A DNA stretch of 64,000 nt from a virus: positions 1-64,000 of IMG/VR virus record IMGVR_UViG_3300019776_000252; one strand, given 5' to 3'. Numbering within the stretch: position 1 is the first letter of the stretch; each line of letters begins with the position of its first letter. The position numbers were made by a program, and so were the translations under genes. The notes beneath the pieces were generated by a model. The model worked only from the letters and a program-made list of their open reading frames with translations, made no database searches and was not told the origin of the DNA. Positions 43,201 to 50,875 of this stretch are shown here, piece by piece.

Positions 43201-46200
43201 TATTCCCTATTGTTCAGACACTGCTCTCTAGGGAAAGCAACCAACCAAACGCAGGATTGCGTATTGCTTCTATTACAGAAGATCTTAAGCTAAATCCTTT
43301 GTATCGAACAGCTACCAAGTTCAAGAATGTAATCACTAGTAGTGATTCCAGCTTGTGGGGAAAACACAGCCTAGTAACTCAAAGTTTTACTGAGACTTTT
43401 GAAGATCCGGGTGTAGCAATGCTTCCATTGCTTATCCACTCTTTGGATAGCTACATCTCTCACACGACACAGAAAGACATGGAACTATTGAATGTCCATG
43501 ACTCTGTTGTTGGTGGTTTAAACACTATTGCAGAAGCCAGTGAAAAGATTAACAAAGTTACCTTTAATGCTCTGCTGAAGTTCTCTCCAATGGGTGAGAT
43601 GTACCATTCACTAGAGAACATGATTACTGGTTTATCTTTGTTAAAAGACCGTAATGAACTGACACCAGAGATTCTTAGCAAGCTAGGTAAAGAAGGCTCT
43701 TTTGTTAAGAAGCTGATGAATACTCATGCAGCAGTACGTGAAGCTGATACAGCCAAACTTAATGCAATGCTTAAGTGGGTTTCTGTTAATCAGTATGCTC
43801 TTACTGGTGGTGCTTACACAGTTACCGAGGAAGATACCAAGGCAGTAGAGAAAGCTTTGGAAGCTACCAAAGAGCCTATTAATCCTTTGATCTTGCAACG
43901 TGCTCGTGATCTGGACAAGTTGTTTAAGGCTAAGGATACCCAAGACAACAAGCCAAAGGCAGACAACGCACCAATATTGCCACCAAGCAATACCTACAGT
44001 ACTCATGACATTTTTAATGCCATTGATACGAATGGTGTTAGCCCTACCTTTAGGGATCATCTAAGCAAGATCTTGACTGACATTGTTGAGCGTCTTCATG
44101 GTTCATTTGGTACTCTTACCGAAGCCATGATGAAAGACACTCCATTGGCACCAATTGATGTGTTCTCTACCGCTATGGCTACTGGTGTAGCTCCCTTTGC
44201 TTCTGAACTGGTTGCTTCTGGTTTCAAGTTTGACAACCAAAGCATGTTTGTTGCAGAACAGATCGAAGCCACAGTACGTAGCTTGATCAGCAATGGCAAC
44301 CAGAACAACTCCGTTGTTTACAACGAACTAGTTCGCTTGGAGAAGGAAACTCGTCAACGTCTTAAGGTTCAAGACTTCCATAAAGGTGACTGGAATACAG
44401 CAAACCAACAGGAAAAAGACAAGGCACAAGCCTTGTACGACTACCTTTTTAACAAGGTAGATACCAATTACTTGGCTAGGTTTGCTGCTCTTGGTTTGGC
44501 TCATGAAGACTTCAATAAGCTCTTGCAAGTTCCAACCAAGTTGGCTCCCAAGATCATGGAAGACAAGACTATTGCAGGTGTATTGGGCCGAGTCTTCCAG
44601 AAGATTACTCAGTTGATCAACGGTAAATTGACCAACACAAAGCCAGGACAAGCAGCAGACCTTAAATTGAATCTGTTGGTTCGTCAATTGGTAGAGATTG
44701 AGAACAAACGCAAAGTCATGTTGACTATGAAAGATACCAGCTTGGTTTCATTCATGGATAAGACTATGCGTGCTACTCGTAAGGGTGCTAGAACTCAATT
44801 TGCCAACGTATTGAACAGCAGCATGTTCATGCATAACAAGAACGCAGTTATTAGTGCTGGTTCTAGGTTTGCCAATGCTATTGCGAATAATCAATTGAAG
44901 TACTGGTTTAAGGGAATGCAAATCCTTCGCAACCGTACTATCAAAGATATTCAAGGTACAGGAGCATCAATACTTGGTGAGATGAATGGTCCAGCAATGT
45001 CTATTGCTACTATCTTCCGTCTTACTAAGACGTTGGAAAAGCATCGTAAAGACGCTATTACTTTCACCAGTAAGGCAGTAATTGAGTCCTTTGTGAACAA
45101 AGGCAAAGACCTAACGACAAGCGCAAAAGCAAGCATTAGCAATGTGTTGCTTCGTTCCGGTGCTTATGTCTTGCAATCTAAGTACGACATGAAGCAGTTG
45201 GAAACATTGCTTCGTGATACCACTGCTTTGAATAAAGAAATCCAAAGCCATGAAGATCTCTTGAAGCAAGAAGCAGGAACAGACTATGGCTACGTACAGG
45301 CACAGTCAGCAGCTTTGGGTTATTTCTTGGTAACAGGACAATCCACAATTGAGTACCTACTTAAGAACGCAAACAACATTGCTAAGTTGGCAGGTACAAA
45401 GAATTATGGAAAATTCTCCCCCGCCCAAGAAAAGAAAGTAACTGAATTGGTAGATGTGTTGACCAGCTTGTACGCACTTCGGTACAACACAGCCACAGCA
45501 CGTAACGAAGTAGCAGACGTATTGGGCAAAGAGAACGCACGAACAGACGAAGACCACGGTATTCGTATGGTGTTTGCCCAGCATGAGCAGCTAGAACTGG
45601 ATGCTAAGGAACGTCTGTTTGATGGCTCTGAGGCATTGATGCAGAAGGGATATACCCCAGAGATTTATAACCCCCACACAGACATTCAAGTAGTGGAAGC
45701 AGGCATGGGTAAAGACCTAGAAAATCTTGGCTACACCAAGGTTTCTAAGCTTGGTTTAGATCCTATGGACCCAGCCACATCCTCTAAGGAAATGTACGTT
45801 CTTAGAGATGGTGGTTTGCTTCCTTGGCTTTCTGGCATCTTTTCTTACACCAGTATGAAGGCCAAGGGAACGCAGGTACATAGTGGCTATAACCAACAGG
45901 TGCATAACCAGATCATGTTGGATAAGCAGAATGCTATGGCTAAGTACACAGGTACATTTGACCCTACAAAGGTAACTGCTAACTACACAGTTCCTCTGTT
46001 GAATTCCAACATGTATCCGGTCAACTTCCAATACATGATGACCAGTGATACCAAAGATACTTTGCTTGAGCGCAATAACGACATGGCATCTATCTTGGGT
46101 ACATTGGCAGGTAATACCTACGACAAGGAAGCTTCTAGCGTACAGAACAAAAAGGCTGTGGAACTCTTCTATAAAGAGTTTAAAGCTAACTACACAAAGC

Positions 46201-47447
46201 ATCCTGATGGCTTTATGGCTGTTAGTGCTACTAGTTCTATTCCTGAGCTACGTGAAATCTATTCAATGCTTCCTAAAGCCACCAAGGATCACATTCGTGA
46301 AATCTGGGGTAAGGATGAAATGCTTATTGATGTAGCCAATCTGGATATTGCTTTTGGATATCGCAAGAAGAGCCTGTCTACAGTGTTTGACAAGGATGAA
46401 GCAGAACGTAACTCACTAGAGAAGCTGTTCCACTTCGTAGTAACCAGAATGCTCTATGACTATGCACGAGTAATGAAGCACATGTCTGTAGCAGATGCAG
46501 AAACATTCTCTAAGAGTGCTGCTGTACGTGTTCGTAGAGCAGAGAACATGTGGCAAGCTCTGGTTCACGAAGTTAAAGATATCTATGTAGTAAAGAACAT
46601 TACTACTTCACTGGATAACATCAAGAGTAACTACATCATGCTGATGTTGTACGGTGTTCCAGTGATGGATATTGTTAAAGATACTACTGTAGCTTGGATT
46701 GAAGCAAGTAAGTATCGTAAGACTACTGAAGAAGTAGCCTTACTTAAGGCTAAGTTAGCTAAAGGCTACACACAAGGTAGTACTAAACGTATTGAAAATG
46801 AGATTGCTCGTCTTGAATCTAACCTTAGTAATAGTCCTGTGCATGAGCTAATGGTTGCTGGCATGATGCCAACAATTGTGGAAGATGTTGGTGCTGTAGA
46901 TGATCCTTATTCTTATAAGGCTGGTTTCATCCATAAGATGGAGAAGTTCACTAATAAGATTAATCCACATGTTAAAAATGTGGCTAAACATGTCTACATG
47001 GCCCACGACACACCACAATATAAGGTGTTAAGCCAGATCACTCAATTGAGTGACTTTGTTGGTAAGTATGCTCTGTATAAGCACCTTACTACCCGCAAGC
47101 ACAACCCTATTGCTAAGGATGTTGCTATGCAGGAAGTATCAGACGCATTTATTAACTACGATATCCCAATGCATCGAAATCTCCAATATTTGGATGACAT
47201 GGGTTTTAGCATGTTTAATAAATACTTCTTGCGTATTCAGCGTGTAATTCGTGGTCGCTTTATTCACGCTTCAGGAAAGATGGCTGGAATGATGTTCTTT
47301 GAAAAGAACGTAACCAATCTGCCTACTATTCTGGATTCCTCTGTATTGCTTAGGTTTGGCAATAATCCATTCTCTCTAGGAGCTTTGAATTACCCAAGTG
47401 CTCTTGGTGAGTTACCTGCACTGAAGATGGTTAGTAGCATCTTCTAA
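37257..47447 (+). CDS. Giant virion RNA polymerase (N4 gp50-like) with HELGH protease-like domain
   Basis: A 3396-residue protein. A T7-type polymerase core lies at residues ~1140-2110. T/DxxGR region: Arg1548 and Lys1561 (QQRVGLDGSLNPQSSK); motif A: Asp1687 (SVDGVTNGP); motif B: Arg1790, Lys1794, Phe1802 (KPPVTESVFG); motif C: His2081-Asp2082 (NVHDSVV). Spacings (139, 107, 8, 280) match N4 vRNAP R424-D559-K670-Y678-D951 (135, 111, 8, 273) closely. Residues ~890-1075 form a separate HELGH domain (His992, Glu993, His996; possible third ligand Glu1054), with Ser/Thr/Pro-rich linkers on both sides (~840-890 and ~1075-1130). The C-terminal ~1290 residues have no recognised motif; in N4 that region is needed for packaging the protein. 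Injected with the DNA to transcribe early genes from hairpin promoters. Start follows GAAGG. Confidence 0.95.
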   Translation: MAEDYRDYFNNKLSQELAATSQKFGRDTRFADLQAATNEKIAQLGILREEAIKQREIDNQSWVKKLDLDPNGLAADIANIGASVYQGISNNIVGPTVALPHTVGAILDQARLTSAEQEAYTRYKQNQATPEDIAMLNQRKGVYTPSAMELARNAEDNRKTATDIRDAFNRDEVIYSADRRKLSQDLGQDFQSAWDQTGLENLFTKGKEIGGAGDVVSGLAKLIYNAGKAAVNNPAASMQYMAENLPQMFVGGAGKAGSAALALTNAQYGADLYFKSVQKYQADNNGAMPPPELAQSLALQAAGAAALEHAGELGQLKAAGKIGNAATEATKAEATKGFKEAILNAAKPLVPGIKATAAGMADEAITEGVQTYLEGNLDFKPATAKDIYEGAAIGGISGGGLSGSHKVVQQLTGTTEEAIAKKKEDFIAAVGYAQNVKDNNADFYLTPENNDPVKAMKVLFDHAQSDAATPETKVQNYAKALEILDQMESEVAKKQSILDYAGETREELNRAIESATQQLQNLDLNQPDQAKKAEVFQNAIDERQAAIELQDGGTTAIQRQQAEVDASNKKIKTATNLQVQLANTTKVLASQEQVNTDISVANSPVNIADPASIDAATKSIERVIQVTYASPDKVSPQQALAIADNMDNGLTEPQRTYLREFSKARIEQNLLETTESVNSTILNGSKAHKGVLTYQAQIGDALLNNDFARATRLVGLLSNFANDHTQKAEVATKALEQAIATKRSVQVIKTAGSNGTWQINTGKPLGRDEMAAMGGVTAHPNSPKSRALIASIPLEAKILQSTHAAQVAAMNLRFAGSTASATPATQTTATPSSVAPVASAVPKTTVESPTPNSPINNQSENKSEDAARTDITSSTSAGTGSLREPLTDPVKDTANLAKHQPLVSDRKLEVLNDVQRAKLEDVLQKLAGYYGNQINSVTFYIQDKLDANGKPELAAAFIDDKVQAIGLHSSLFGTFNLTSVTDEAIFEFVVAHELGHVKDKETAYASENAEELSYGGIVYTEISKALKANQLSPLAQMAFGQIFKAGFKGNVPKEIFANLHAFASIQPDLLKKELPNGYQFIQGPDTATTGNQGTTETTQDSSVSSVSERPADTKSTESTDTGTESQTGKLDALVGDKSSKNSPFIERNLLVDHVTQQIGDETNLNYQRPLVAVKNFFSTAAGKFTDFLAKGSYTASEKQNAALGLFNSITPLWSKIINNDLVEEDKKFHYTTPFNWLIKKEGNKLQLEENVTTAMVYAALNALTELDSKGIYNTQETIASMVGLSSVAGITPQMTATLTDVGMRANVFRNAIGSSAMQALGFKVDKDAPKNLEARLEAGFAGRIEKLLIDRGLVEVRDIPAAEMQQIENSVALFEGRKARSFDAGTKFKFIRLKRQGDKLHPDVTNLLDSLKGSNGILDKLFGVQSNIKYPSLTPLNYVQTKTKGKQEVPSLLAEVNQQNQQTKNFVREDLWRVLSGLDSSVIEGLIGIVPEGADQPVANALSTKAKNDGLRREWAIATDFVNDILLKTAEGFNQPIYFSYDTWIQQRVGLDGSLNPQSSKIHRALMTKETWKTEIDPNNLGKVAFMKLFVAESFGVKIDRMDPANSLEKFSNKLADPVIAKAIDDIQANIYEGTSLDSESQDNLLKAVRKGGENLATMDAIVAMAHLQQAIATNKPVTVSLPASVDGVTNGPILGLILFSAGLDVKSLNYLAEKGGIYTDASNAEDFPEWKDNPANKDLYETVMDDVLKHVRKAIESGQVPVELAKAVSFFTGDLREKDKPTSISSAARKIIKPPVTESVFGAGVSTSIEHMALNFVDSVYAKLAEVNLMDEADKAEAVKHINYLLYTGGSKLRLNASQNLNDSFLQPEINAIKQAFGDLFGEAVTQTMETQFSAFKESTRTYNQLASTLNSIYENIYVVKRQEFIQELIAKEKAKPGTGMPYGLGKVDPNTGKPIKDKETPLRDLTTKEEEELAKRLAPVFPIVQTLLSRESNQPNAGLRIASITEDLKLNPLYRTATKFKNVITSSDSSLWGKHSLVTQSFTETFEDPGVAMLPLLIHSLDSYISHTTQKDMELLNVHDSVVGGLNTIAEASEKINKVTFNALLKFSPMGEMYHSLENMITGLSLLKDRNELTPEILSKLGKEGSFVKKLMNTHAAVREADTAKLNAMLKWVSVNQYALTGGAYTVTEEDTKAVEKALEATKEPINPLILQRARDLDKLFKAKDTQDNKPKADNAPILPPSNTYSTHDIFNAIDTNGVSPTFRDHLSKILTDIVERLHGSFGTLTEAMMKDTPLAPIDVFSTAMATGVAPFASELVASGFKFDNQSMFVAEQIEATVRSLISNGNQNNSVVYNELVRLEKETRQRLKVQDFHKGDWNTANQQEKDKAQALYDYLFNKVDTNYLARFAALGLAHEDFNKLLQVPTKLAPKIMEDKTIAGVLGRVFQKITQLINGKLTNTKPGQAADLKLNLLVRQLVEIENKRKVMLTMKDTSLVSFMDKTMRATRKGARTQFANVLNSSMFMHNKNAVISAGSRFANAIANNQLKYWFKGMQILRNRTIKDIQGTGASILGEMNGPAMSIATIFRLTKTLEKHRKDAITFTSKAVIESFVNKGKDLTTSAKASISNVLLRSGAYVLQSKYDMKQLETLLRDTTALNKEIQSHEDLLKQEAGTDYGYVQAQSAALGYFLVTGQSTIEYLLKNANNIAKLAGTKNYGKFSPAQEKKVTELVDVLTSLYALRYNTATARNEVADVLGKENARTDEDHGIRMVFAQHEQLELDAKERLFDGSEALMQKGYTPEIYNPHTDIQVVEAGMGKDLENLGYTKVSKLGLDPMDPATSSKEMYVLRDGGLLPWLSGIFSYTSMKAKGTQVHSGYNQQVHNQIMLDKQNAMAKYTGTFDPTKVTANYTVPLLNSNMYPVNFQYMMTSDTKDTLLERNNDMASILGTLAGNTYDKEASSVQNKKAVELFYKEFKANYTKHPDGFMAVSATSSIPELREIYSMLPKATKDHIREIWGKDEMLIDVANLDIAFGYRKKSLSTVFDKDEAERNSLEKLFHFVVTRMLYDYARVMKHMSVADAETFSKSAAVRVRRAENMWQALVHEVKDIYVVKNITTSLDNIKSNYIMLMLYGVPVMDIVKDTTVAWIEASKYRKTTEEVALLKAKLAKGYTQGSTKRIENEIARLESNLSNSPVHELMVAGMMPTIVEDVGAVDDPYSYKAGFIHKMEKFTNKINPHVKNVAKHVYMAHDTPQYKVLSQITQLSDFVGKYALYKHLTTRKHNPIAKDVAMQEVSDAFINYDIPMHRNLQYLDDMGFSMFNKYFLRIQRVIRGRFIHASGKMAGMMFFEKNVTNLPTILDSSVLLRFGNNPFSLGALNYPSALGELPALKMVSSIF

Positions 47448-47482
47448 TAAAAAGAAAGCCCTCTAATGAGGGCTTTCCTTAT
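47448..47482. terminator. Bidirectional intrinsic terminator
   Basis: GAAAGCCCTC-TAAT-GAGGGCTTTC, a 10-bp perfect stem, with TTATT on the plus side and TTTTTATT on the minus side. It stops both the late operon (plus) and the SSB/RuvC operon (minus), which converge here. Confidence 0.9.
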
Positions 47483-47685
47483 TAGTCATCTTTACGCTTC
47501 CCAAATAGTAATTCTTTAATAGCCACTGCTACTACAAGTACCACTACAAAGAATGATTGCATAAAGCTGAAAATGCTAGAGATTATGACTCCACTAGCAA
47601 TAACCGCTGCTCCAGCTACTGCAGCAAATACTGCTACAACAACTGCAAATATCGAGCCTGCTAGGTGGAAAAGAACTTTGAACAT
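47482..47685 (-). CDS. Small hydrophobic membrane protein
   Basis: A 67-residue protein of which about 55 residues are hydrophobic (Val, Ala, Ile, Phe), enough for two membrane spans, with a charged tail Gly-Lys-Arg-Lys-Asp-Asp. Size and form would suit a class II-like holin, but no lysis gene lies nearby and its operon is for replication. I therefore leave the role open. Confidence 0.65.
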   Translation of the reverse strand: MFKVLFHLAGSIFAVVVAVFAAVAGAAVIASGVIISSIFSFMQSFFVVVLVVAVAIKELLFGKRKDD

Positions 47686-47693
47686 CCTATGCC

Positions 47694-47942
47694 TTAGTTA
47701 AAGAGCGTAGGTGTTGGAGCTTCTTTCTTGGCTTCTGCAACAGGTTCTGCTGCTGTCATAGTCATCAGAGTCTGTGTTGTGTCTTTGGCGTCATTGATCT
47801 CAACTTCAGCAGACAGGCCATTGTCCCTACGTCCAGAGGTGAACGTAACGTCAACAGTCTTACCCACCAGATTGATACCTTGTTGGATGATGTAGAGGCG
47901 AAGTCCTGCTTCAATCTCTGATTGTTTCAGTTGAATTTGCAT
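47694..47942 (-). CDS. Conserved small phage protein
   Basis: An 82-residue protein: helical first half (Glu-Ala-Gly-Leu-Arg-Leu-Tyr-Ile), then a beta-like core (Asp-Val-Thr-Phe-Thr-Ser-Gly-Arg-Arg) and a disordered Ala/Glu/Pro tail ending in Thr-Leu-Phe-Asn. Short acidic or flexible tails ending in an aromatic residue are common in proteins that bind replication partners. Family unknown. Confidence 0.7.
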   Translation of the reverse strand: MQIQLKQSEIEAGLRLYIIQQGINLVGKTVDVTFTSGRRDNGLSAEVEINDAKDTTQTLMTMTAAEPVAEAKKEAPTPTLFN

Positions 47943-47950
47943 AAGTTTCC

Positions 47951-48517
47951 TTAATGTTTGGTTAGTGACAACAGTTGCTTAAAGGTGTTACTTGCGATAC
48001 CTGCATGGATAGCGGCTGTTGCATCAGCTTGATGTTCTGCTTTGGAAGCATTGACCAAGATAGAGCCTTTCTCCACATAGGTAGGCCAGTTAGCTTCTGG
48101 ATGGCTTTTCATTGCCCAAGAAATCATCTCTGCTTTAGAAGCAGTGATCTTTCCAGGGCCTGCGAGTTTAACCTCAGAAGGTGTGACTTCAATCAAGGGA
48201 AATCCTTGAGCACGTAACGAACCTAGAACACCGACACAGATCCCATAAGAAGCCATAGCCCTTGCTGTTTGGCTTCCTACAGGAACCTCTGCGAAGATAG
48301 CATGAGCGTCTTTACAGGCGTCCAGCGTACCCTCGTAGAGTTGCTTAGAGGATTCAAGATCCAAGCTATTCTGTCGAGTTTGTTTGGCTTTAGGTAGGGC
48401 TGGATTGATTACAGATACTTGTTCCACAATCAATAGCTTACTTTCGGTGTCATAGACCCCGATTGCCATACCCCAATTTCTTAGACTTGGGTCTAAACCC
48501 ACTAATTTCCACAGCAT
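47951..48517 (-). CDS. RuvC-like Holliday junction resolvase
   Basis: A 188-residue RNase H-fold nuclease. Conserved acids: Asp9 in Gly-Leu-Asp-Pro-Ser-Leu-Arg-Asn-Trp-Gly, Glu in Ile-Phe-Ala-Glu-Val-Pro, and the C-terminal EHQADATAAIHAG (His-x-x-x-Asp-Ala). That is the RuvC layout. It would resolve branched DNA formed in replication and recombination before packaging. The gene order with gp49-like and SSB genes resembles N4, and Schitoviridae often encode such a resolvase. Confidence 0.87.
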   Translation of the reverse strand: MLWKLVGLDPSLRNWGMAIGVYDTESKLLIVEQVSVINPALPKAKQTRQNSLDLESSKQLYEGTLDACKDAHAIFAEVPVGSQTARAMASYGICVGVLGSLRAQGFPLIEVTPSEVKLAGPGKITASKAEMISWAMKSHPEANWPTYVEKGSILVNASKAEHQADATAAIHAGIASNTFKQLLSLTKH

Positions 48518-48524
48518 ATTTATC

Positions 48525-48794
48525 CTAGTGTTTAGTAGAAGAATCAGATTCTTCCATTTCAGCTACAAAAGGCAACTCACCTAATTCAGACAAAGCAATT
48601 GATACACCAAGCTCGAATCCCTTACGGAATTCCCCAGTCATTTTCACTGGTTCAGCTTCGTTAATCATTACTTCGGCATCTTCAGGCACAGTAAGCATGT
48701 GGTTCAGTATGGCTACCTTACGCTGATGCCAACGTGATAGCAAACCAACAAAGTGGTTTATGTCCTTGATTTCTAGGGTGTCTGGTGATTCCAT
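48525..48794 (-). CDS. Small conserved phage protein
   Basis: An 89-residue acidic protein with a helical first part (His-Phe-Val-Gly-Leu-Leu-Ser-Arg-Trp-His) and a Met-Thr-Gly-Glu-Phe-Arg-Lys-Gly-Phe-Glu-Leu-Gly...Ala-Leu-Ser-Glu-Leu-Gly-Glu-Leu-Pro-Phe block. That second block recurs in unnamed phage proteins I remember. Function unknown. Confidence 0.7.
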   Translation of the reverse strand: MESPDTLEIKDINHFVGLLSRWHQRKVAILNHMLTVPEDAEVMINEAEPVKMTGEFRKGFELGVSIALSELGELPFVAEMEESDSSTKH

Positions 48795-48802
48795 TGGTTT
48801 CC

Positions 48803-49183
48803 TTATTTAGAAAGACGCTCTTTTAAGGCGTATCCCATCAAAGGCCAGATTTTCTGTTTAGCGTTTTCTCTAGCAATTTTTTTGCCAATATCGGCATCAA
48901 AATTCTCAGGAGAGGCACAAGCACTTTCGCCGGTAACGGTGAAGCCATTTCGTAATACCAATACACAAAAGGTTAAAAGATCTAGTGATTTCTCATAGAC
49001 AGCATTAGGACGTTGATTGGAGACTTCTTCTCCAAATACTCCCTCAGAGGCTGTAAAGAAATAGCAAGAGACAATGTTTTCTTCAATGTCTTGTGGTGTT
49101 ACTCGTGGCTTGGTAAGTCCCTTAGCTACGATTTCTTGTTCGATAGCAGAATCATCAGTCCTGGGTGAAGATATGTTATGCAT
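48803..49183 (-). CDS. N4 gp49 / Sf6 gene 66 family protein
   Basis: A 126-residue protein. The block VTGESACASPENFDADIG followed by Lys-Lys-Ile-Ala-Arg-Glu-Asn-Ala and Ile-Trp-Pro-Leu-Met-Gly-Tyr is characteristic of the Pfam Phage_gp49_66 family, named for N4 gp49. In N4 that gene lies next to the vRNAP gene; here it lies a few genes from it, a further sign of N4 relation. Function unknown. Confidence 0.88.
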   Translation of the reverse strand: MHNISSPRTDDSAIEQEIVAKGLTKPRVTPQDIEENIVSCYFFTASEGVFGEEVSNQRPNAVYEKSLDLLTFCVLVLRNGFTVTGESACASPENFDADIGKKIARENAKQKIWPLMGYALKERLSK

Positions 49184-49195
49184 AAGAGTACTCAG

Positions 49196-49226
49196 GCAAT
49201 AAAAAAGCCCTCAGTTAAGAGGGCTT
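49196..49226 (-). terminator. Intrinsic terminator
   Basis: Minus strand AGCCCTC-TTAACT-GAGGGCT followed by TTTTTATT (plus-strand arms 49206-49212 and 49219-49225). Between the 15-codon frame and the gp49-like gene, so the SSB operon may end here in part. Confidence 0.85.
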
Positions 49227-49247
49227 CGGAATCTATGCTGAATTGAT

Positions 49248-49295
49248 TCAGCACTTCTTCGGAGGTTTCTTACCAGCAGCTTTTTTGGTTGCCAT
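49248..49295 (-). CDS. 15-residue lysine-rich micro-ORF
   Basis: An ATG at 49295 with AAAGG upstream opens a 15-codon frame coding for a peptide with seven Lys plus Pro, Ala and Cys. It ends in an 18-base inverted repeat (TGCTGAA-TTGA-TTCAGCA, 49236-49253), and a terminator follows. It may be a real basic peptide, or simply leader sequence. Confidence 0.35.
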   Translation of the reverse strand: MATKKAAGKKPPKKC

Positions 49296-49313
49296 GATAG
49301 CCTTTCAGTTAAT

Positions 49314-49332
49314 GTAGGGAAACGCTCCCTAC
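49314..49332 (-). promoter_or_regulatory. Hairpin after SSB gene
   Basis: GTAGGGA-AACGC-TCCCTAC, a 7-bp perfect stem with a 5-base loop, 18 bases beyond the SSB stop and without a T-run. It could protect mRNA ends or reduce read-through. Confidence 0.4.
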
Positions 49333-49350
49333 GGGCGGTTTGATTATAAA

Positions 49351-50091
49351 TTAACCAAACAAACTGGTTGTAGGCTTCTTGGTTGCCGCTGCAGCAGCCA
49401 ATCCACCTACTTTGGGAACTCCAGCAGTACCAGAAGCTCCTTTAGACTTATCCTTGGTCTTACCAGCCCACTTGGTTTCCCAAGTATTAATGAAAGATGC
49501 TTCTTCTGCTTGAGCACGAATCTCAGCAGTAGTCATCTTATCCTTGGCACGGAAGAACTTATCCACTTCGTTCTCATCACGAGTTTCACCAGTGGCTACA
49601 TAAGAACCATCATCAGCTTTCTTGGTTTTATCTACTGTTTGTTTCAGCAAGCCAATGATGACTTCCTTACCAATCAGGTCAACCAAGACTTCAGCTTTAG
49701 TGGGTACTTCAGCTTTGGCTTCAGGGGAGTACAGCTTGATTACCTTGGTTTCGGTATCCATAGCTGCAACTTCCTTACCTACTGTCAGCAGGCACAGGCT
49801 ATTAGCGTGCAGGAAACCAGGCAGATACTTCTTCTCACCGTTCTTGTCGGTGTAGTAATTCAATCCACCTTTGGCTGTACCAGAGTTCATCCAGAAGGTT
49901 TGACGGAATTCACGACCAGATTCGGTTTTGAAAGTGGCTACCAAGCCAAGAGCACCACTAGAAGCTTTATTAATATAGGCCATAGTGATTGTGGTGTTAT
50001 AGATACCAGATTCCAGAGGACCGGCACTACCTACGGAATCCTTTTCGTCTTCAATAGATGCATCGGTGGAGAGGTTTGCGAGTAGAGACAT
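49351..50091 (-). CDS. Single-stranded DNA-binding protein (N4 gp45-like)
   Basis: A 246-residue protein; N4 SSB has 265. It has a beta-rich OB-like body (Ile-Tyr-Asn-Thr-Thr-Ile-Thr-Met-Ala-Tyr, Leu-Val-Ala-Thr-Phe-Lys-Thr) to residue ~165, then a helical section and a flexible Lys/Gly/Ala tail ending in Thr-Thr-Ser-Leu-Phe-Gly. In N4, SSB also activates host RNA polymerase at late promoters, besides serving replication. Identification is by place next to the RecA-like and primase genes and by overall form. ATG 50091 follows AAAGGATATT. Confidence 0.78.
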   Translation of the reverse strand: MSLLANLSTDASIEDEKDSVGSAGPLESGIYNTTITMAYINKASSGALGLVATFKTESGREFRQTFWMNSGTAKGGLNYYTDKNGEKKYLPGFLHANSLCLLTVGKEVAAMDTETKVIKLYSPEAKAEVPTKAEVLVDLIGKEVIIGLLKQTVDKTKKADDGSYVATGETRDENEVDKFFRAKDKMTTAEIRAQAEEASFINTWETKWAGKTKDKSKGASGTAGVPKVGGLAAAAATKKPTTSLFG

Positions 50092-50141
50092 GTAATATCC
50101 TTTATTTAGGTTTACGGGTTGGGAGATGGATTGTAGATAAC

Positions 50142-50867
50142 TTAAGCGTAATAGTCTTTAAGTTTATTCAAGACTAATTGCATATTGTTATCAATGAAGG
50201 TTTCCTTGGTTTCAAATAAACCAAGTGGACCACGTAGGCGCTCATTAACTGTATCTTTAGTCAGTTTGCACTGATAAACATATTTAAAGCCAAGAGCTTC
50301 TTCTTCTGGAGTAATGTTCAGAAGTGGAGAACCATAGTCCTTGAGAGTTTTAAGTGGTACTTTCTTGGAAGAAATTACTACTGTGAAATAACTCTCAAGT
50401 CCGTTGTTCTTAAGTGCTCCTTTGACAGGCACTTTTGTTTCCATAACCATCTCAGATTCATTAAGTGTGTCTAGAGTATGGGCAATGAAGATAACGTTCT
50501 TAGTGGACTTAGCTACATGCTGTTGCATCAGTGTTTTAAAGTACTGAGCAAACTGTCCCCATGCTTGCATGGTGTTAGTAGATGGAAGGACATAGACAGA
50601 CTCATACATATCCAGTAGATATGTGAGACTATCAACCACAATAGTGTGGATTCCATCCATCTCTTCAGCTTTATCAAATGCTTCCAGTACTTGCAGAGGA
50701 TCAGTGATCACAAACTGCTTGAACTTAGCATTGAATGGAAGCTTCTTACCTGCTTCACAGTTGAGGTACATAACACCTTCTGGTTTCTCCAGCCCCATGA
50801 GAGAGGCTGATTTACCAGTAGCTGATTTACCACACAACAGAACTAGATGATCGTTAAATTGGCTCAT
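50142..50867 (-). CDS. RecA-like ATP-binding protein (AAA_24 / Sak4-like; N4 gp44-like)
   Basis: A 241-residue ATPase with Walker A Gly-Lys-Ser-Ala-Thr-Gly-Lys-Ser-Ala near residue 13-21, Walker B Thr-Ile-Val-Val-Asp-Ser-Leu, and a later Phe-Ile-Ala-His motif. Size and motifs fit the short RecA-core single-strand annealing or recombinase-like proteins (Sak4) found next to SSB in many phages. It probably works with SSB and the nuclease in recombination-linked replication. Confidence 0.88.
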   Translation of the reverse strand: MSQFNDHLVLLCGKSATGKSASLMGLEKPEGVMYLNCEAGKKLPFNAKFKQFVITDPLQVLEAFDKAEEMDGIHTIVVDSLTYLLDMYESVYVLPSTNTMQAWGQFAQYFKTLMQQHVAKSTKNVIFIAHTLDTLNESEMVMETKVPVKGALKNNGLESYFTVVISSKKVPLKTLKDYGSPLLNITPEEEALGFKYVYQCKLTKDTVNERLRGPLGLFETKETFIDNNMQLVLNKLKDYYA

Positions 50868-50875
50868 TGGATTCC

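Noticed and set aside
47482-47685. Holin
   Set aside because: Hydrophobicity fits, but no endolysin or spanin is near and the gene lies in a replication operon; kept as a membrane protein only.
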